Positions 53,939 to 63,222 of a stretch of 64,000 nucleotides of DNA are shown piece after piece. The stretch comes from Aeromicrobium fastidiosum (GTDB taxonomy: Bacteria > Actinomycetota > Actinomycetes > Propionibacteriales > Nocardioidaceae), in contig NZ_JAGIOG010000001.1 in the NCBI RefSeq assembly GCF_017876595.1, positions 930,001 through 994,000 of the forward strand, in the 5' to 3' direction. The notes under the pieces were generated by a model. The model did no database searches, was not told the DNA's origin, and was given only the letters and a program-made list of their open reading frames with translations. A program made the position numbers and the translations under genes. The stretch's first letter is position 1, and the number at the start of each line of letters is the position of its first letter.

Positions 53939-55195
53939 TCAGCTCAGCTGGCGCAGGCGAACCGTCTCGGGCAGCCCGGCGAGCTCCTTGAGCACCTCGG
54001 GACCGACCTCGTCGGCGACGTCGGTCAGCACGTAGCCGATCTCGCCGCGGGTCGACAACGACTGCGCCTCGATGTTGACGTCGTGCTCGCCGAGCAGGCC
54101 GTTGATCGTCGCCAGCACGCCGGGGGCGTTGCGGTGCACGAGCGCCAGACGGTGCTTGGTGGTGTCGGCGGGCAGGTTGATCTCGGGCATGTTGACGCTC
54201 AGCGACGTGCCGCCGAACGCGGCGTACGAGCGCAGCTTGGAGGCCACGAAGCGTCCGATGTCCTGCTGCGCCTCCTCGGTCGACCCGCCCACGTGCGGGG
54301 TGAGGATGACGTTCTTGAGCCCGCGCAGGTCGGACTCGAAGGCATCGCCCTGCTTCTTGGGCTCGATCGGGAAGACGTCTACCGCGGCACCGGCGATGTG
54401 GCCCGACTCCAGGTGCGTGCGCAGCGCCGCGGTGTCGACCGCGATGCCGCGCGACAGGTTGAGGAACAGCGAGCGGGGCTTCATCTGGCGCATCTCGTCG
54501 TCGCCGAACAGCCCGGCGTTGCCGGGGCGGCCGTCGACGTGCAGCGTGACGACGTCGGAGATAGCGAGCAGCTCCTCGAGCGTCGAGCAGCGCTTGGCGT
54601 TGCCGAGCGCGAGCTTGTCGTCGATGTCGTAGAACACGACCGACAGGCCGAGCGCCTCGGCGATGACCGAGAGCTGGCTGCCGATGTTGCCGTAGCCGAT
54701 GATGCCGAGCGTGCGGCCGCGGATCTCGTGGCTGCCGGCGGCCGACTTGTTCCACACGCCGGCGTGCATGTCGGTGGACTTCTCGTGCAGGCGGCGCGCG
54801 AGCGAGATGATCTCGGCGATCGCGAGCTCGACGACGCTGCGGGTGTTGGAGTACGGCGCGTTGAACACCGCGACACCGCGCGCCGTCGTGGCGGCGAGGT
54901 CGATCTGGTTGGTGCCGATGCAGAACGCGCCGATCGCGAGCAGGTCGGGAGCCGCGTCGAGGACCTTCTCGGTGATGTAGGTCGTCGAGCGGATGCCGAG
55001 CAGGTGCACGCCCTGGATCGCCTCGATGAGCTCGTCCTCACCGAGTGCGCCGGTCTGCGTCTCGACCTGGAATCCCTTGCCGCGCAGGAAGTCGGCCCCG
55101 TCGGTGTGGATGTTCTCGAGCAGCAGCACGCGGACGTCGCCGTCGTCCAGCAACGAAGTAGGAAAGGGATCAGTCGTCGTCATGGTCATCATCAT
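53939..55195 (-). CDS. serA: D-3-phosphoglycerate dehydrogenase
   Basis: The 418-residue enzyme has the substrate/NAD fold (GIIGYGNIGSQLS for NAD, about residue 163; catalytic His in PHVGGSTEEAQQD) and a C-terminal ACT domain (about 345-418; HRNAPGVLATINGLLGEHDVN) for serine feedback, the short E. coli-type layout rather than the longer form with an extra ASB domain usual in actinobacteria. It makes the first step of serine synthesis. The leader carries a ZTP riboswitch, tying serine/one-carbon supply to purine stress. Three ATGs in a row at 55195, 55192 and 55189; GGAG nine bases upstream. Confidence 0.95.
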   Translation of the reverse strand: MMMTMTTTDPFPTSLLDDGDVRVLLLENIHTDGADFLRGKGFQVETQTGALGEDELIEAIQGVHLLGIRSTTYITEKVLDAAPDLLAIGAFCIGTNQIDLAATTARGVAVFNAPYSNTRSVVELAIAEIISLARRLHEKSTDMHAGVWNKSAAGSHEIRGRTLGIIGYGNIGSQLSVIAEALGLSVVFYDIDDKLALGNAKRCSTLEELLAISDVVTLHVDGRPGNAGLFGDDEMRQMKPRSLFLNLSRGIAVDTAALRTHLESGHIAGAAVDVFPIEPKKQGDAFESDLRGLKNVILTPHVGGSTEEAQQDIGRFVASKLRSYAAFGGTSLSVNMPEINLPADTTKHRLALVHRNAPGVLATINGLLGEHDVNIEAQSLSTRGEIGYVLTDVADEVGPEVLKELAGLPETVRLRQLS

Positions 55196-55234
55196 CTCTG
55201 GTGTCTCCAGTCAGCGGAACTCGGCTGACGTGGG

Positions 55235-55328
55235 GCCCAGGCGAACGGTCCCGATGTCACGGTGTGCATCGTGCTCAGCAGTCGCTCCCCGGTGGTATCC
55301 ACCTCAACGCCAGTTGCGGCTGCTTGCC
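55235..55328 (-). ncRNA. ZTP (pfl) riboswitch
   Basis: Minus-strand RNA upstream of serA has the ZTP aptamer: helix P1 AGCAG...(55316-55324) with CUGCU (55276-55280), the conserved AACUGGCG, hairpin GGUGG-AUA-CCACC, then ACCGGGGAGCGAC, and about 35 bases later the conserved UUCGCCUGGGC (55235-55244) that pairs back. This matches the known pfl/ZTP consensus at all highly conserved blocks. It senses ZTP/ZMP, which accumulate when formyl-THF is low, and normally turns on one-carbon and purine genes. A GUCAGC-N8-GCUGAC hairpin (55210-55229) and CUGG-AGACA-CCAG over the GGAG site lie just before the start, suggesting translational control. Confidence 0.9.
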
Positions 55329-55345
55329 CCAGTCTAGCGGGACTC

Positions 55346-55783
55346 TCAGGCGTCCTTGTCGCCCAGCGCGAAGGCGGCCCGCGCCTCGGGCGGCAGCTCG
55401 CGATCGAGATTGGCCAGGCGCACCTGGCCCTGCGCCATCAGCCGGCCGTCCTGGTCGACGGAGTCGAGGTGCCACAGCTGCTGGCTGCGGCCTCGGTGGA
55501 TGGGCGTCGCCGTGACGGTGATGACGTCGCCGACCTTGCCCTGGCGGAGGAAGTCGGTGGAGTTGTTGGTGCCGACCACGACCCCCTGGCCCGTCGTGTT
55601 GAGCCAGATCATGCCGGCGGTGCTGGCGGTCGACTCGTGCACCGCGCAGTAGACACCGCCGTGCGGGATGCCGAAGGGCTGGAGGTGCGCCTCGCCGATC
55701 GTGAACCGCGCGACGACCTTGTCGGGACCTGCCTCGACGTGCTCGACGCCCAGCACACCGTCGAGTCCGGGGATCTGAGTCAT
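55346..55783 (-). CDS. Hotdog-fold thioesterase (PaaI-like)
   Basis: A 145-residue single hotdog domain with HLQPFGIPHGGVYCAVHESTAST, in which the conserved HGG and Glu of acyl-CoA thioesterases are visible (about residues 40-50), and WLNTTGQGVVVGTNNSTDFL. It probably hydrolyses aromatic or short acyl-CoA thioesters. It stands between serA and the transporter operon, 19 bases after the latter's last gene. Confidence 0.9.
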   Translation of the reverse strand: MTQIPGLDGVLGVEHVEAGPDKVVARFTIGEAHLQPFGIPHGGVYCAVHESTASTAGMIWLNTTGQGVVVGTNNSTDFLRQGKVGDVITVTATPIHRGRSQQLWHLDSVDQDGRLMAQGQVRLANLDRELPPEARAAFALGDKDA

Positions 55784-55802
55784 GCACTCACCCTAGGGCT
55801 GC

Positions 55803-57077
55803 TCACGGCCACAGCACGACGAAGGCCAGCCAGGCGAAGAGCGGGGCGACCACGATCATGCTCGCTCCCCAGAACATCAGGCCGCGGAAGAGCCGGTCGC
55901 GATCCTGCTCCTCGCCGTTGGCGATGACCAGCGCTCCACCTGTCGAGAACGGGCTCGAGTCGACCGCCGAGGCCGCCACGCACAGGGCGACGACGAACCC
56001 GAGCATGCCGAGCTCACCTCCCAGCAGCAGCGGTGCCGCCAGCGGGACGAGCACGACGAACATCGCGTTGGTCGACGCGAAGGCCGAGACGACGCCGGCG
56101 ATGAACAGGATCGTCAGGGCCGCGACGAGCGGCACGCTGATGGTGCTGACGGTCTGCGCGAGGTCCTCGATGACACCGGCCGTCTGGAGCATCCCGATGT
56201 AGGTGACCATGCCGCCGATCAGCAGGACCGTGTTCCAGCCGATGTGCGCCATCGCGTCGGAGGAGTCCTGGGGCCGGATCGCGGCCAGGACAACCGCGGC
56301 CGTCAGGGCCATGAAACCGACGTCGAGCGACAGGGTCAGGGCCAGGACGACGAGGGCCACGACGCTGCCGATCGTCAGCAGCTGCATGACCCCCCAGCGG
56401 GTGTCGACCCGGGTCGTCGTCGACACCCCTCCGCCGTTCTCCGGACGCTCGTCGGCGGACTCGCGACCTCGGCGGACCAGCTCCCGGCCGCCGAGCAGCC
56501 AGAACGCGACGAGGTTGAGCAGGAGGTTCGTGACGAAGGTCAGGGCGAAGACGGGGCCCGGCGAGACGGCGATGTCGTTCTGCTTCAGCACGCCGTCGAC
56601 GATCGAGAAGTAGACCGAGATCGGCGAGAAGCCACCGGCGTTGGTGCCGTTGAGCACCGACAGCCCCAGCAGCAGCGGGTTGATGCGGTAGCGGTAGGCG
56701 AAGGCCAGCGCGACCGGCACCAGGATCGCGTTGGTGGCAGCGCTGACGGCACCCACGCCCGTGATGATCGCGGCGAGCCCGAAGAAGACCCAGGGGATGA
56801 GTGCCGTACGCCCCCGGACCATGGCGACGGCACCGGACACCATGAGGTCGACCGTTCCGTTGGCGCGCGCGATCCCGAACAGGAACGTCACGCCGACGAG
56901 GGTCACGAACAGGTTGCCCGGGAAGCCGCCGACGATGTCGTCGACCTCGAGGTCGTAGTAGGTGACGCCGAGGACGAACGCGGTGACGAGTCCGACCGCG
57001 CCCATGTTGATGCCTCGCGACATGCTGATCGCGAAGATGGCGACGAGGCCGAGGACGGCCACGATCTCGGGGTTCAT
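55803..57077 (-). CDS. SLC13/MatC-type carboxylate transporter
   Basis: The 424-residue protein has about ten to eleven hydrophobic segments and resembles MatC/dicarboxylate carriers: GVTFLFGIARANGTVDLMV, NAILVPVALAFAYRYRINPLLLGLSVLNGTNAGGFSPISV in parts, and SAVDSSPFSTGGALVIAN. It would import a di- or tricarboxylate. It overlaps the GntR regulator by four bases; the divergent amidohydrolase probably acts on the imported compound. Confidence 0.9.
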   Translation of the reverse strand: MNPEIVAVLGLVAIFAISMSRGINMGAVGLVTAFVLGVTYYDLEVDDIVGGFPGNLFVTLVGVTFLFGIARANGTVDLMVSGAVAMVRGRTALIPWVFFGLAAIITGVGAVSAATNAILVPVALAFAYRYRINPLLLGLSVLNGTNAGGFSPISVYFSIVDGVLKQNDIAVSPGPVFALTFVTNLLLNLVAFWLLGGRELVRRGRESADERPENGGGVSTTTRVDTRWGVMQLLTIGSVVALVVLALTLSLDVGFMALTAAVVLAAIRPQDSSDAMAHIGWNTVLLIGGMVTYIGMLQTAGVIEDLAQTVSTISVPLVAALTILFIAGVVSAFASTNAMFVVLVPLAAPLLLGGELGMLGFVVALCVAASAVDSSPFSTGGALVIANGEEQDRDRLFRGLMFWGASMIVVAPLFAWLAFVVLWP

Positions 57078-57781
57078 GAGATCTCCATTCGGTAGTGGAA
57101 GCGGGAGGCCGGACCGCGGGAGATGCGGTGCTCGAGCACCTGCCCGGTCACGGACCTGGCGGAGCGCTCGACGCGGACGAGCGGGGAGGCGTCGGCGCAA
57201 CCGAGGACGACGGCGTCGTCGGCCGATGCCGTGACGACCGACAGGTCCTCGGTGGCAGCCGCCACGACGAGCCCCGTGAGCCGTTCGTAGGCGGGGTAGA
57301 GCAGGTCGCCCAGGTCGTCGAGAGCGGCCACGGCGACCGGCTCGAAGGCCGGCAGCGGGAGCCAGATGTCCTCGACGAGGTACGGCTCGTCGTCCAGCAG
57401 GCGCAGTCGCAGCAGGTGCAGGACCTCGCCGGACGATCCCAGGGCATGAGCGACGTCCGCGGGTGCGGCGACCCGCTGACGGTCCAGGATGCGACTGGCC
57501 GGGACGCGGTCGCCAGCCCGGAAGAATCGGGCCAACGAGTGCTCGAAGGCGGCTCGACGCACGAAAGTGCCGCGCCCCTGACGACGTTCGACCAGGCCGT
57601 CGGACGTGAGGGTGCCGAGCACGCGTCGCATCGTGCCGACCGAGATGCCGTACTCAGCAGCCAGCTCGCCCTCGCTCGGCAGCGGGACGTCGTGAGGCCA
57701 CTCGCCGGCCCTGATGCGTCGGAGCAGGTCGTCGTGGGTGCGCGCGTGGAGCGGCAGGCGGGCGTCGTCGGTCTGTGTCAC
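57074..57781 (-). CDS. GntR-family regulator with UTRA domain
   Basis: The 235-residue HutC-type protein has an N-terminal GntR winged helix (DVPLPSEGELAAEYGISVGTMRRVL, then GLVERRQGRGTFV, residues about 31-75) and a C-terminal UTRA ligand domain ending in HRISRGPASRFHYRMEI. It controls the transporter and, from the divergent side, the amidohydrolase; the effector is probably the imported carboxylate. Confidence 0.93.
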   Translation of the reverse strand: MTQTDDARLPLHARTHDDLLRRIRAGEWPHDVPLPSEGELAAEYGISVGTMRRVLGTLTSDGLVERRQGRGTFVRRAAFEHSLARFFRAGDRVPASRILDRQRVAAPADVAHALGSSGEVLHLLRLRLLDDEPYLVEDIWLPLPAFEPVAVAALDDLGDLLYPAYERLTGLVVAAATEDLSVVTASADDAVVLGCADASPLVRVERSARSVTGQVLEHRISRGPASRFHYRMEIS

Positions 57782-57804
57782 GGCTCACACCTTTCCACAA
57801 CTTT

Positions 57805-57836
57805 CTGTAAATCTCCATACCTTTATAGGTTTACAG
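57805..57836. promoter_or_regulatory. Inverted repeat between GntR and amidohydrolase
   Basis: CTGTAAA (57805-57811) and TTTACAG (57830-57836) form a perfect seven-base inverted repeat 18 bases apart in AT-rich intergenic DNA, with ACCT-TTAT-AGGT between. A GntR dimer could bridge both promoters here. Confidence 0.6.
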
Positions 57837-57864
57837 GTCTTCACGGTCTGTCTACGCTCGACTC

Positions 57865-58638
57865 GTGAACCCCCTTCGCCTCGTCGACACCCATGCGCAT
57901 GTATTCGAGCGCGATCTGCCGATGGCCCCGGGCAGGCGCTACCAGCCCCACCACGACGCCACCCCCGAGGCGTATCTCGCGATGCTCGACGATCACGGGT
58001 TCGGCTCCGGCGTGCTGGTGCAGCCGAGCTTCCTCGGCACCGACAACTCGTACCTGCTGGCCGCCATCGCCGGCGCGCCCGACCGACTGCGGGGCGTCGC
58101 GGTGCTGGACGATCCCGCGACGACCGATCTGGCCGAGCTGCACGACGGCGGCGTCCGCGGAGTGCGGCTCAACCTCGTCGGCCGCGACGTCCCCGACCTG
58201 TCGTCGTCGAGCTGGCAGAGATCCGCCCGGCGACTCGCAGCGCTCGGGTGGCACCTCGAGATCCAGGCGACGGAGACGCAGTGGGCCGAGCTGGCACCCC
58301 ATGTGGTCTCGTGGCCGGGTCGGGTCGTCGTCGATCACCTCGGGCTGCCGGGGCCCGCCGACGCCGGTGTCGTGGCGTCACTCGCCGCACTCGATCACGT
58401 GTGGGTCAAGGTGTCAGCGCCCTACCGGTCGGGCCTCGAGCTGGCCACCGCCCGGGGCCGCAGCCTCGTCGACGCGGGACTGGTCGATCGACTGGTGTTC
58501 GGCACGGACTGGCCGTTCACGCAGCACGAGGGCCAGCTCGTCTCCTCGCTCGTCGGATGGGCCCGCTCGCTCGTCGGCGACGCGATGTTCGACGACCAGC
58601 TGCCTCGGCAGGCCGCAGAACTCTTCCAGCTCGGCTGA
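57865..58638 (+). CDS. Amidohydrolase (LigI-like lactonase family)
   Basis: A GTG at 57865 gives 257 residues. Metal or substrate motifs DTHAHVFE at the start, VRLNLVG, VDHLGLP and FGTDWPFTQ near the end match the amidohydrolase-2 / 2-pyrone-4,6-dicarboxylate lactonase group. It probably hydrolyses a lactone or cyclic dicarboxylate, in line with the adjacent carboxylate transporter and GntR regulator. Confidence 0.9.
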   Translation: MNPLRLVDTHAHVFERDLPMAPGRRYQPHHDATPEAYLAMLDDHGFGSGVLVQPSFLGTDNSYLLAAIAGAPDRLRGVAVLDDPATTDLAELHDGGVRGVRLNLVGRDVPDLSSSSWQRSARRLAALGWHLEIQATETQWAELAPHVVSWPGRVVVDHLGLPGPADAGVVASLAALDHVWVKVSAPYRSGLELATARGRSLVDAGLVDRLVFGTDWPFTQHEGQLVSSLVGWARSLVGDAMFDDQLPRQAAELFQLG

Positions 58639-58642
58639 CCAT

Positions 58643-58657
58643 TACCCCCGGGGGGTA
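58643..58657 (+). promoter_or_regulatory. CsoR operator
   Basis: TACCCCC-G-GGGGGTA is a near-perfect palindrome of the CsoR box type, 10 bases before the csoR start and including the TATAC core. Copper-free CsoR would bind here and block the copper operon. Confidence 0.85.
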
Positions 58658-58667
58658 TACTGGAGCC

Positions 58668-58952
58668 ATGGAACCCGGATACAGCGACGACAAGATCGCC
58701 GTCCTCAAGCGGCTCAGGCGCATCGAGGGGCAGGTGCGCGGACTGACCCGCATGGTCGAGGACGACACCTACTGCATCGACGTGCTGACCCAGGTGTCGG
58801 CGACGACCAAGGCGCTCGAGGCGGTCGCGCTCAAGCTGCTCGACGAGCACCTGAGCCACTGCGTCGTCACCGCGGCGCGCGCCGGTGGTTCCGAGTCCGA
58901 CCTCAAGATCAAGGAAGCGTCCGACGCCATCGCGCGTCTCGTCCGCTCGTGA
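58668..58952 (+). CDS. csoR: Copper-sensing repressor
   Basis: A 94-residue all-helical repressor with the copper ligands Cys36, His61 and Cys65, the same numbering as the characterised M. tuberculosis protein, and the [15 protein letters not shown]-contact helix. Copper(I) binding releases the operator at 58643-58657 and lets copZ and copA be expressed. TGGAGCC precedes the ATG. Confidence 0.95.
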   Translation: MEPGYSDDKIAVLKRLRRIEGQVRGLTRMVEDDTYCIDVLTQVSATTKALEAVALKLLDEHLSHCVVTAARAGGSESDLKIKEASDAIARLVRS

Positions 58953-58963
58953 AGGAGACCGAC

Positions 58964-59172
58964 ATGACCACCCACACCTACCGAGTCACGGGCATGACCT
59001 GCGAGCACTGCGTGCAGGCCGTGACCGAGGAGCTCACCGCCCTCGACGGCGTCACCTCGGTGACGATCGACCTGGCGGCCGGCGGCACCTCCGACGTGAC
59101 CGTCCACAGCAGCGCGCCGCTCGACCCGGCCGACGTGGCCGAGGCCGTCGACGAGGCCGGCTACGTGCTGGC

Positions 59173-59176
<4 letters not shown>
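58964..59176 (+). CDS. copZ: Copper chaperone CopZ-like
   Basis: A 70-residue heavy-metal-associated domain with [11 protein letters not shown], the CxxC copper(I) site at Cys14 and Cys17. It carries copper in the cytoplasm and hands it to the ATPase. The stop overlaps the copA start by four bases. Confidence 0.95.
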
Positions 59177-61404
<2,228 letters not shown>

Positions 61405-61440
61405 CATATCAGCAGGCATGTGCGGCGCGATCGGCAACCA

Positions 61441-61460
61441 GGGTGAAACCGGGGGTGAAA
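61441..61460 (+). promoter_or_regulatory. Repeated GGGTGAAA before ECF sigma gene
   Basis: GGGTGAAA occurs at 61441-61448 and 61453-61460, 12 bases apart, upstream of the ECF sigma gene. TGAAA is seen in several ECF -35 elements, so one copy may be an autoregulated promoter; no matching -10 was found, so this is weak. Confidence 0.25.
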
Positions 61461-61569
61461 GCCCGGGATGACCTGGAGGGCGAAGGCCGCTCCGTGACAG
61501 ACTCGAGATTTGGCCGACCGACTGTCGGCAGCCGATCCCCGGACGACCGAGCGCCAGAGGAAGTAGCCC

Positions 61570-63165
61570 GTGCAGACCGACCAGGAAGCGGCCGACGCCG
61601 ACCTGATCAGCCGCTACCGCGGGGGCGACGAGAGCGCCGCGGGAGAGCTGTACGCCCGACACCACCAAGCCGTCTGGCGGCTGGCCGTGTCGATCGCCGG
61701 ACGCTCGGACGCCGATGACCTGGCCTCCGAGGCGTTCGTGCGGGTCTTCGCCGCTATCCGCAACGGCCACGGCCCCGAGGTCGCCTTCCGCGCCTACATC
61801 ATGACCACGGTGCGCAACGCCTTCGTCAACGGCATCCGTCGCGACAGCCGCTACGTGTGGGTCGAGGACTACACGGGCGTCGAGGGCAGGGCCGCGACCG
61901 ATGACGGTGCCGGTCTGCGCATGGAGTCGTCGCTGCTGGCCCAGGCGTTCTCGACGCTTCCCGAGCGCTGGCAGGCGGTGCTGTGGCACACCGCGATCGA
62001 GAACGAGTCGCACGGCGAGGTCGGCCGGCTGCTCGGCATCAAGCCCGCGGCCGTCGCGGCGCTCTCCTACCGGGCCCGCGAGGGACTCCGTCAGGCGTAC
62101 CTCGCGGCCCACCTCGCCGAGACGTCCGACCTCGCGTGCCGCCAGACGCGCGAGCGGCTGCCCGCGTACGTCCGCGAGCAGCTGGGTGCCCGCGCCCACA
62201 GCGAGGTCGAGGCCCACCTCGACGAGTGCCACCAGTGCACCGCCGTGCTGGCCGACCTGCGCGGCGTGACCAGCGCTCTCGGTGCCGTCCTCGCACCCGC
62301 CCTGCTCGGTGCGGCGGCGACGTCATATCTCTCCACCCGCCCCGGCGGCCGGTCGCGACGGCCACGCCGACCCCGCGTCCCGCGATCCCTCGTGGCGGCG
62401 GGGGCTGCCGTGGCTGCCGTCGCGGCCACCGTCGTGGCCGCCGCTGCGGTGTCGTCCGACTCCTCCGACACCGCGGTGCTCGCGAGCCTGCGTCCCCCGA
62501 CCGCGATCGCGACTCCGGATGCAGTCGAGCCACCCGCGGCGGAATCGCCGAACACCCCCGACGAGGCCAGCTCGCCGGTCGCCCCGGAGCTCCAGTGGCC
62601 CCCGGTCGTCGACCCGGTGCCCCGGGCCGAGCAGCCCCGCGCGGCCGACGATCCCTCGCCGCGGACCAACCCCACGCCACGCCCCACCGCGCCGACCCGT
62701 GTGCCCCGGACGCCCACCCGCGTCCCGACGACCCCCGTGGGGACGCAGCCGACTCCGCCCACGCCGTCGACGGAGCCGACGCCCCCGACCGAGCCCGAGC
62801 CGCCCACCGGCACGACGTTCGACCAGCAGCTGACCGCGGGTGCCACGACCGTGGCGGGCGACGCCGGGATCTTCGAGATGGATGTCAGCTCGCCCGACAT
62901 CGCCCCTGTGCTGACGGTCGACATCACGTCGACGGGCGGCTGGAGCTTCGACCCCAACCCTCCGGGTGCCACCTGCACCAGCAGCTCCGGAGGCAGCTCA
63001 CCGACGACGGTCGTCTGCACGTTCGCCGAGGCCTACTCCGGCGCCCTCACCCTGGTGCTCACGGGCCAGACGGCCGGGATGGCGTTCACCGCCACGGTCG
63101 ACGCACCCGGCAACACCGACCCCGTCCCGTCCGACAACACGATCGTCCAGGACGTCCAGCCCTGA
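61570..63165 (+). CDS. ECF sigma factor fused to zinc-finger anti-sigma
   Basis: A GTG at 61570 gives 531 residues in one chain: sigma region 2 (about 10-70; SDADDLASEAFVRVFAAI), sigma region 4 (about 125-180; SHGEVGRLLGIKPAAVAALSYRARE), a zinc-binding anti-sigma (ZAS-type) segment at about 190-230 with HLDECHQC (H-x3-C-x2-C), one transmembrane helix at about 275-297, a Pro/Thr-rich exported stretch (about 305-415) and a C-terminal beta domain with two cysteines (about 418-531). It resembles the actinobacterial ECF groups with C-terminal zinc-finger extensions. The outside domain would sense an envelope signal. No separate anti-sigma gene is next to it. Confidence 0.9.
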   Translation: MQTDQEAADADLISRYRGGDESAAGELYARHHQAVWRLAVSIAGRSDADDLASEAFVRVFAAIRNGHGPEVAFRAYIMTTVRNAFVNGIRRDSRYVWVEDYTGVEGRAATDDGAGLRMESSLLAQAFSTLPERWQAVLWHTAIENESHGEVGRLLGIKPAAVAALSYRAREGLRQAYLAAHLAETSDLACRQTRERLPAYVREQLGARAHSEVEAHLDECHQCTAVLADLRGVTSALGAVLAPALLGAAATSYLSTRPGGRSRRPRRPRVPRSLVAAGAAVAAVAATVVAAAAVSSDSSDTAVLASLRPPTAIATPDAVEPPAAESPNTPDEASSPVAPELQWPPVVDPVPRAEQPRAADDPSPRTNPTPRPTAPTRVPRTPTRVPTTPVGTQPTPPTPSTEPTPPTEPEPPTGTTFDQQLTAGATTVAGDAGIFEMDVSSPDIAPVLTVDITSTGGWSFDPNPPGATCTSSSGGSSPTTVVCTFAEAYSGALTLVLTGQTAGMAFTATVDAPGNTDPVPSDNTIVQDVQP

Positions 63166-63174
63166 CACACCTAC

Positions 63175-63211
63175 CCTGACGCGCCGACCCCCCTGGAGCC
63201 GGCGCGTCAGG
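63175..63211. terminator. Bidirectional hairpin terminator
   Basis: CCTGACGCGCCG (63175-63186) and CGGCGCGTCAGG (63200-63211) form a perfect 12-base stem with a 13-base loop between the convergent sigma-factor and LPxTG genes, so it can stop both transcripts. Confidence 0.85.
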
Positions 63212-63222
63212 TGCCGGTGCCG

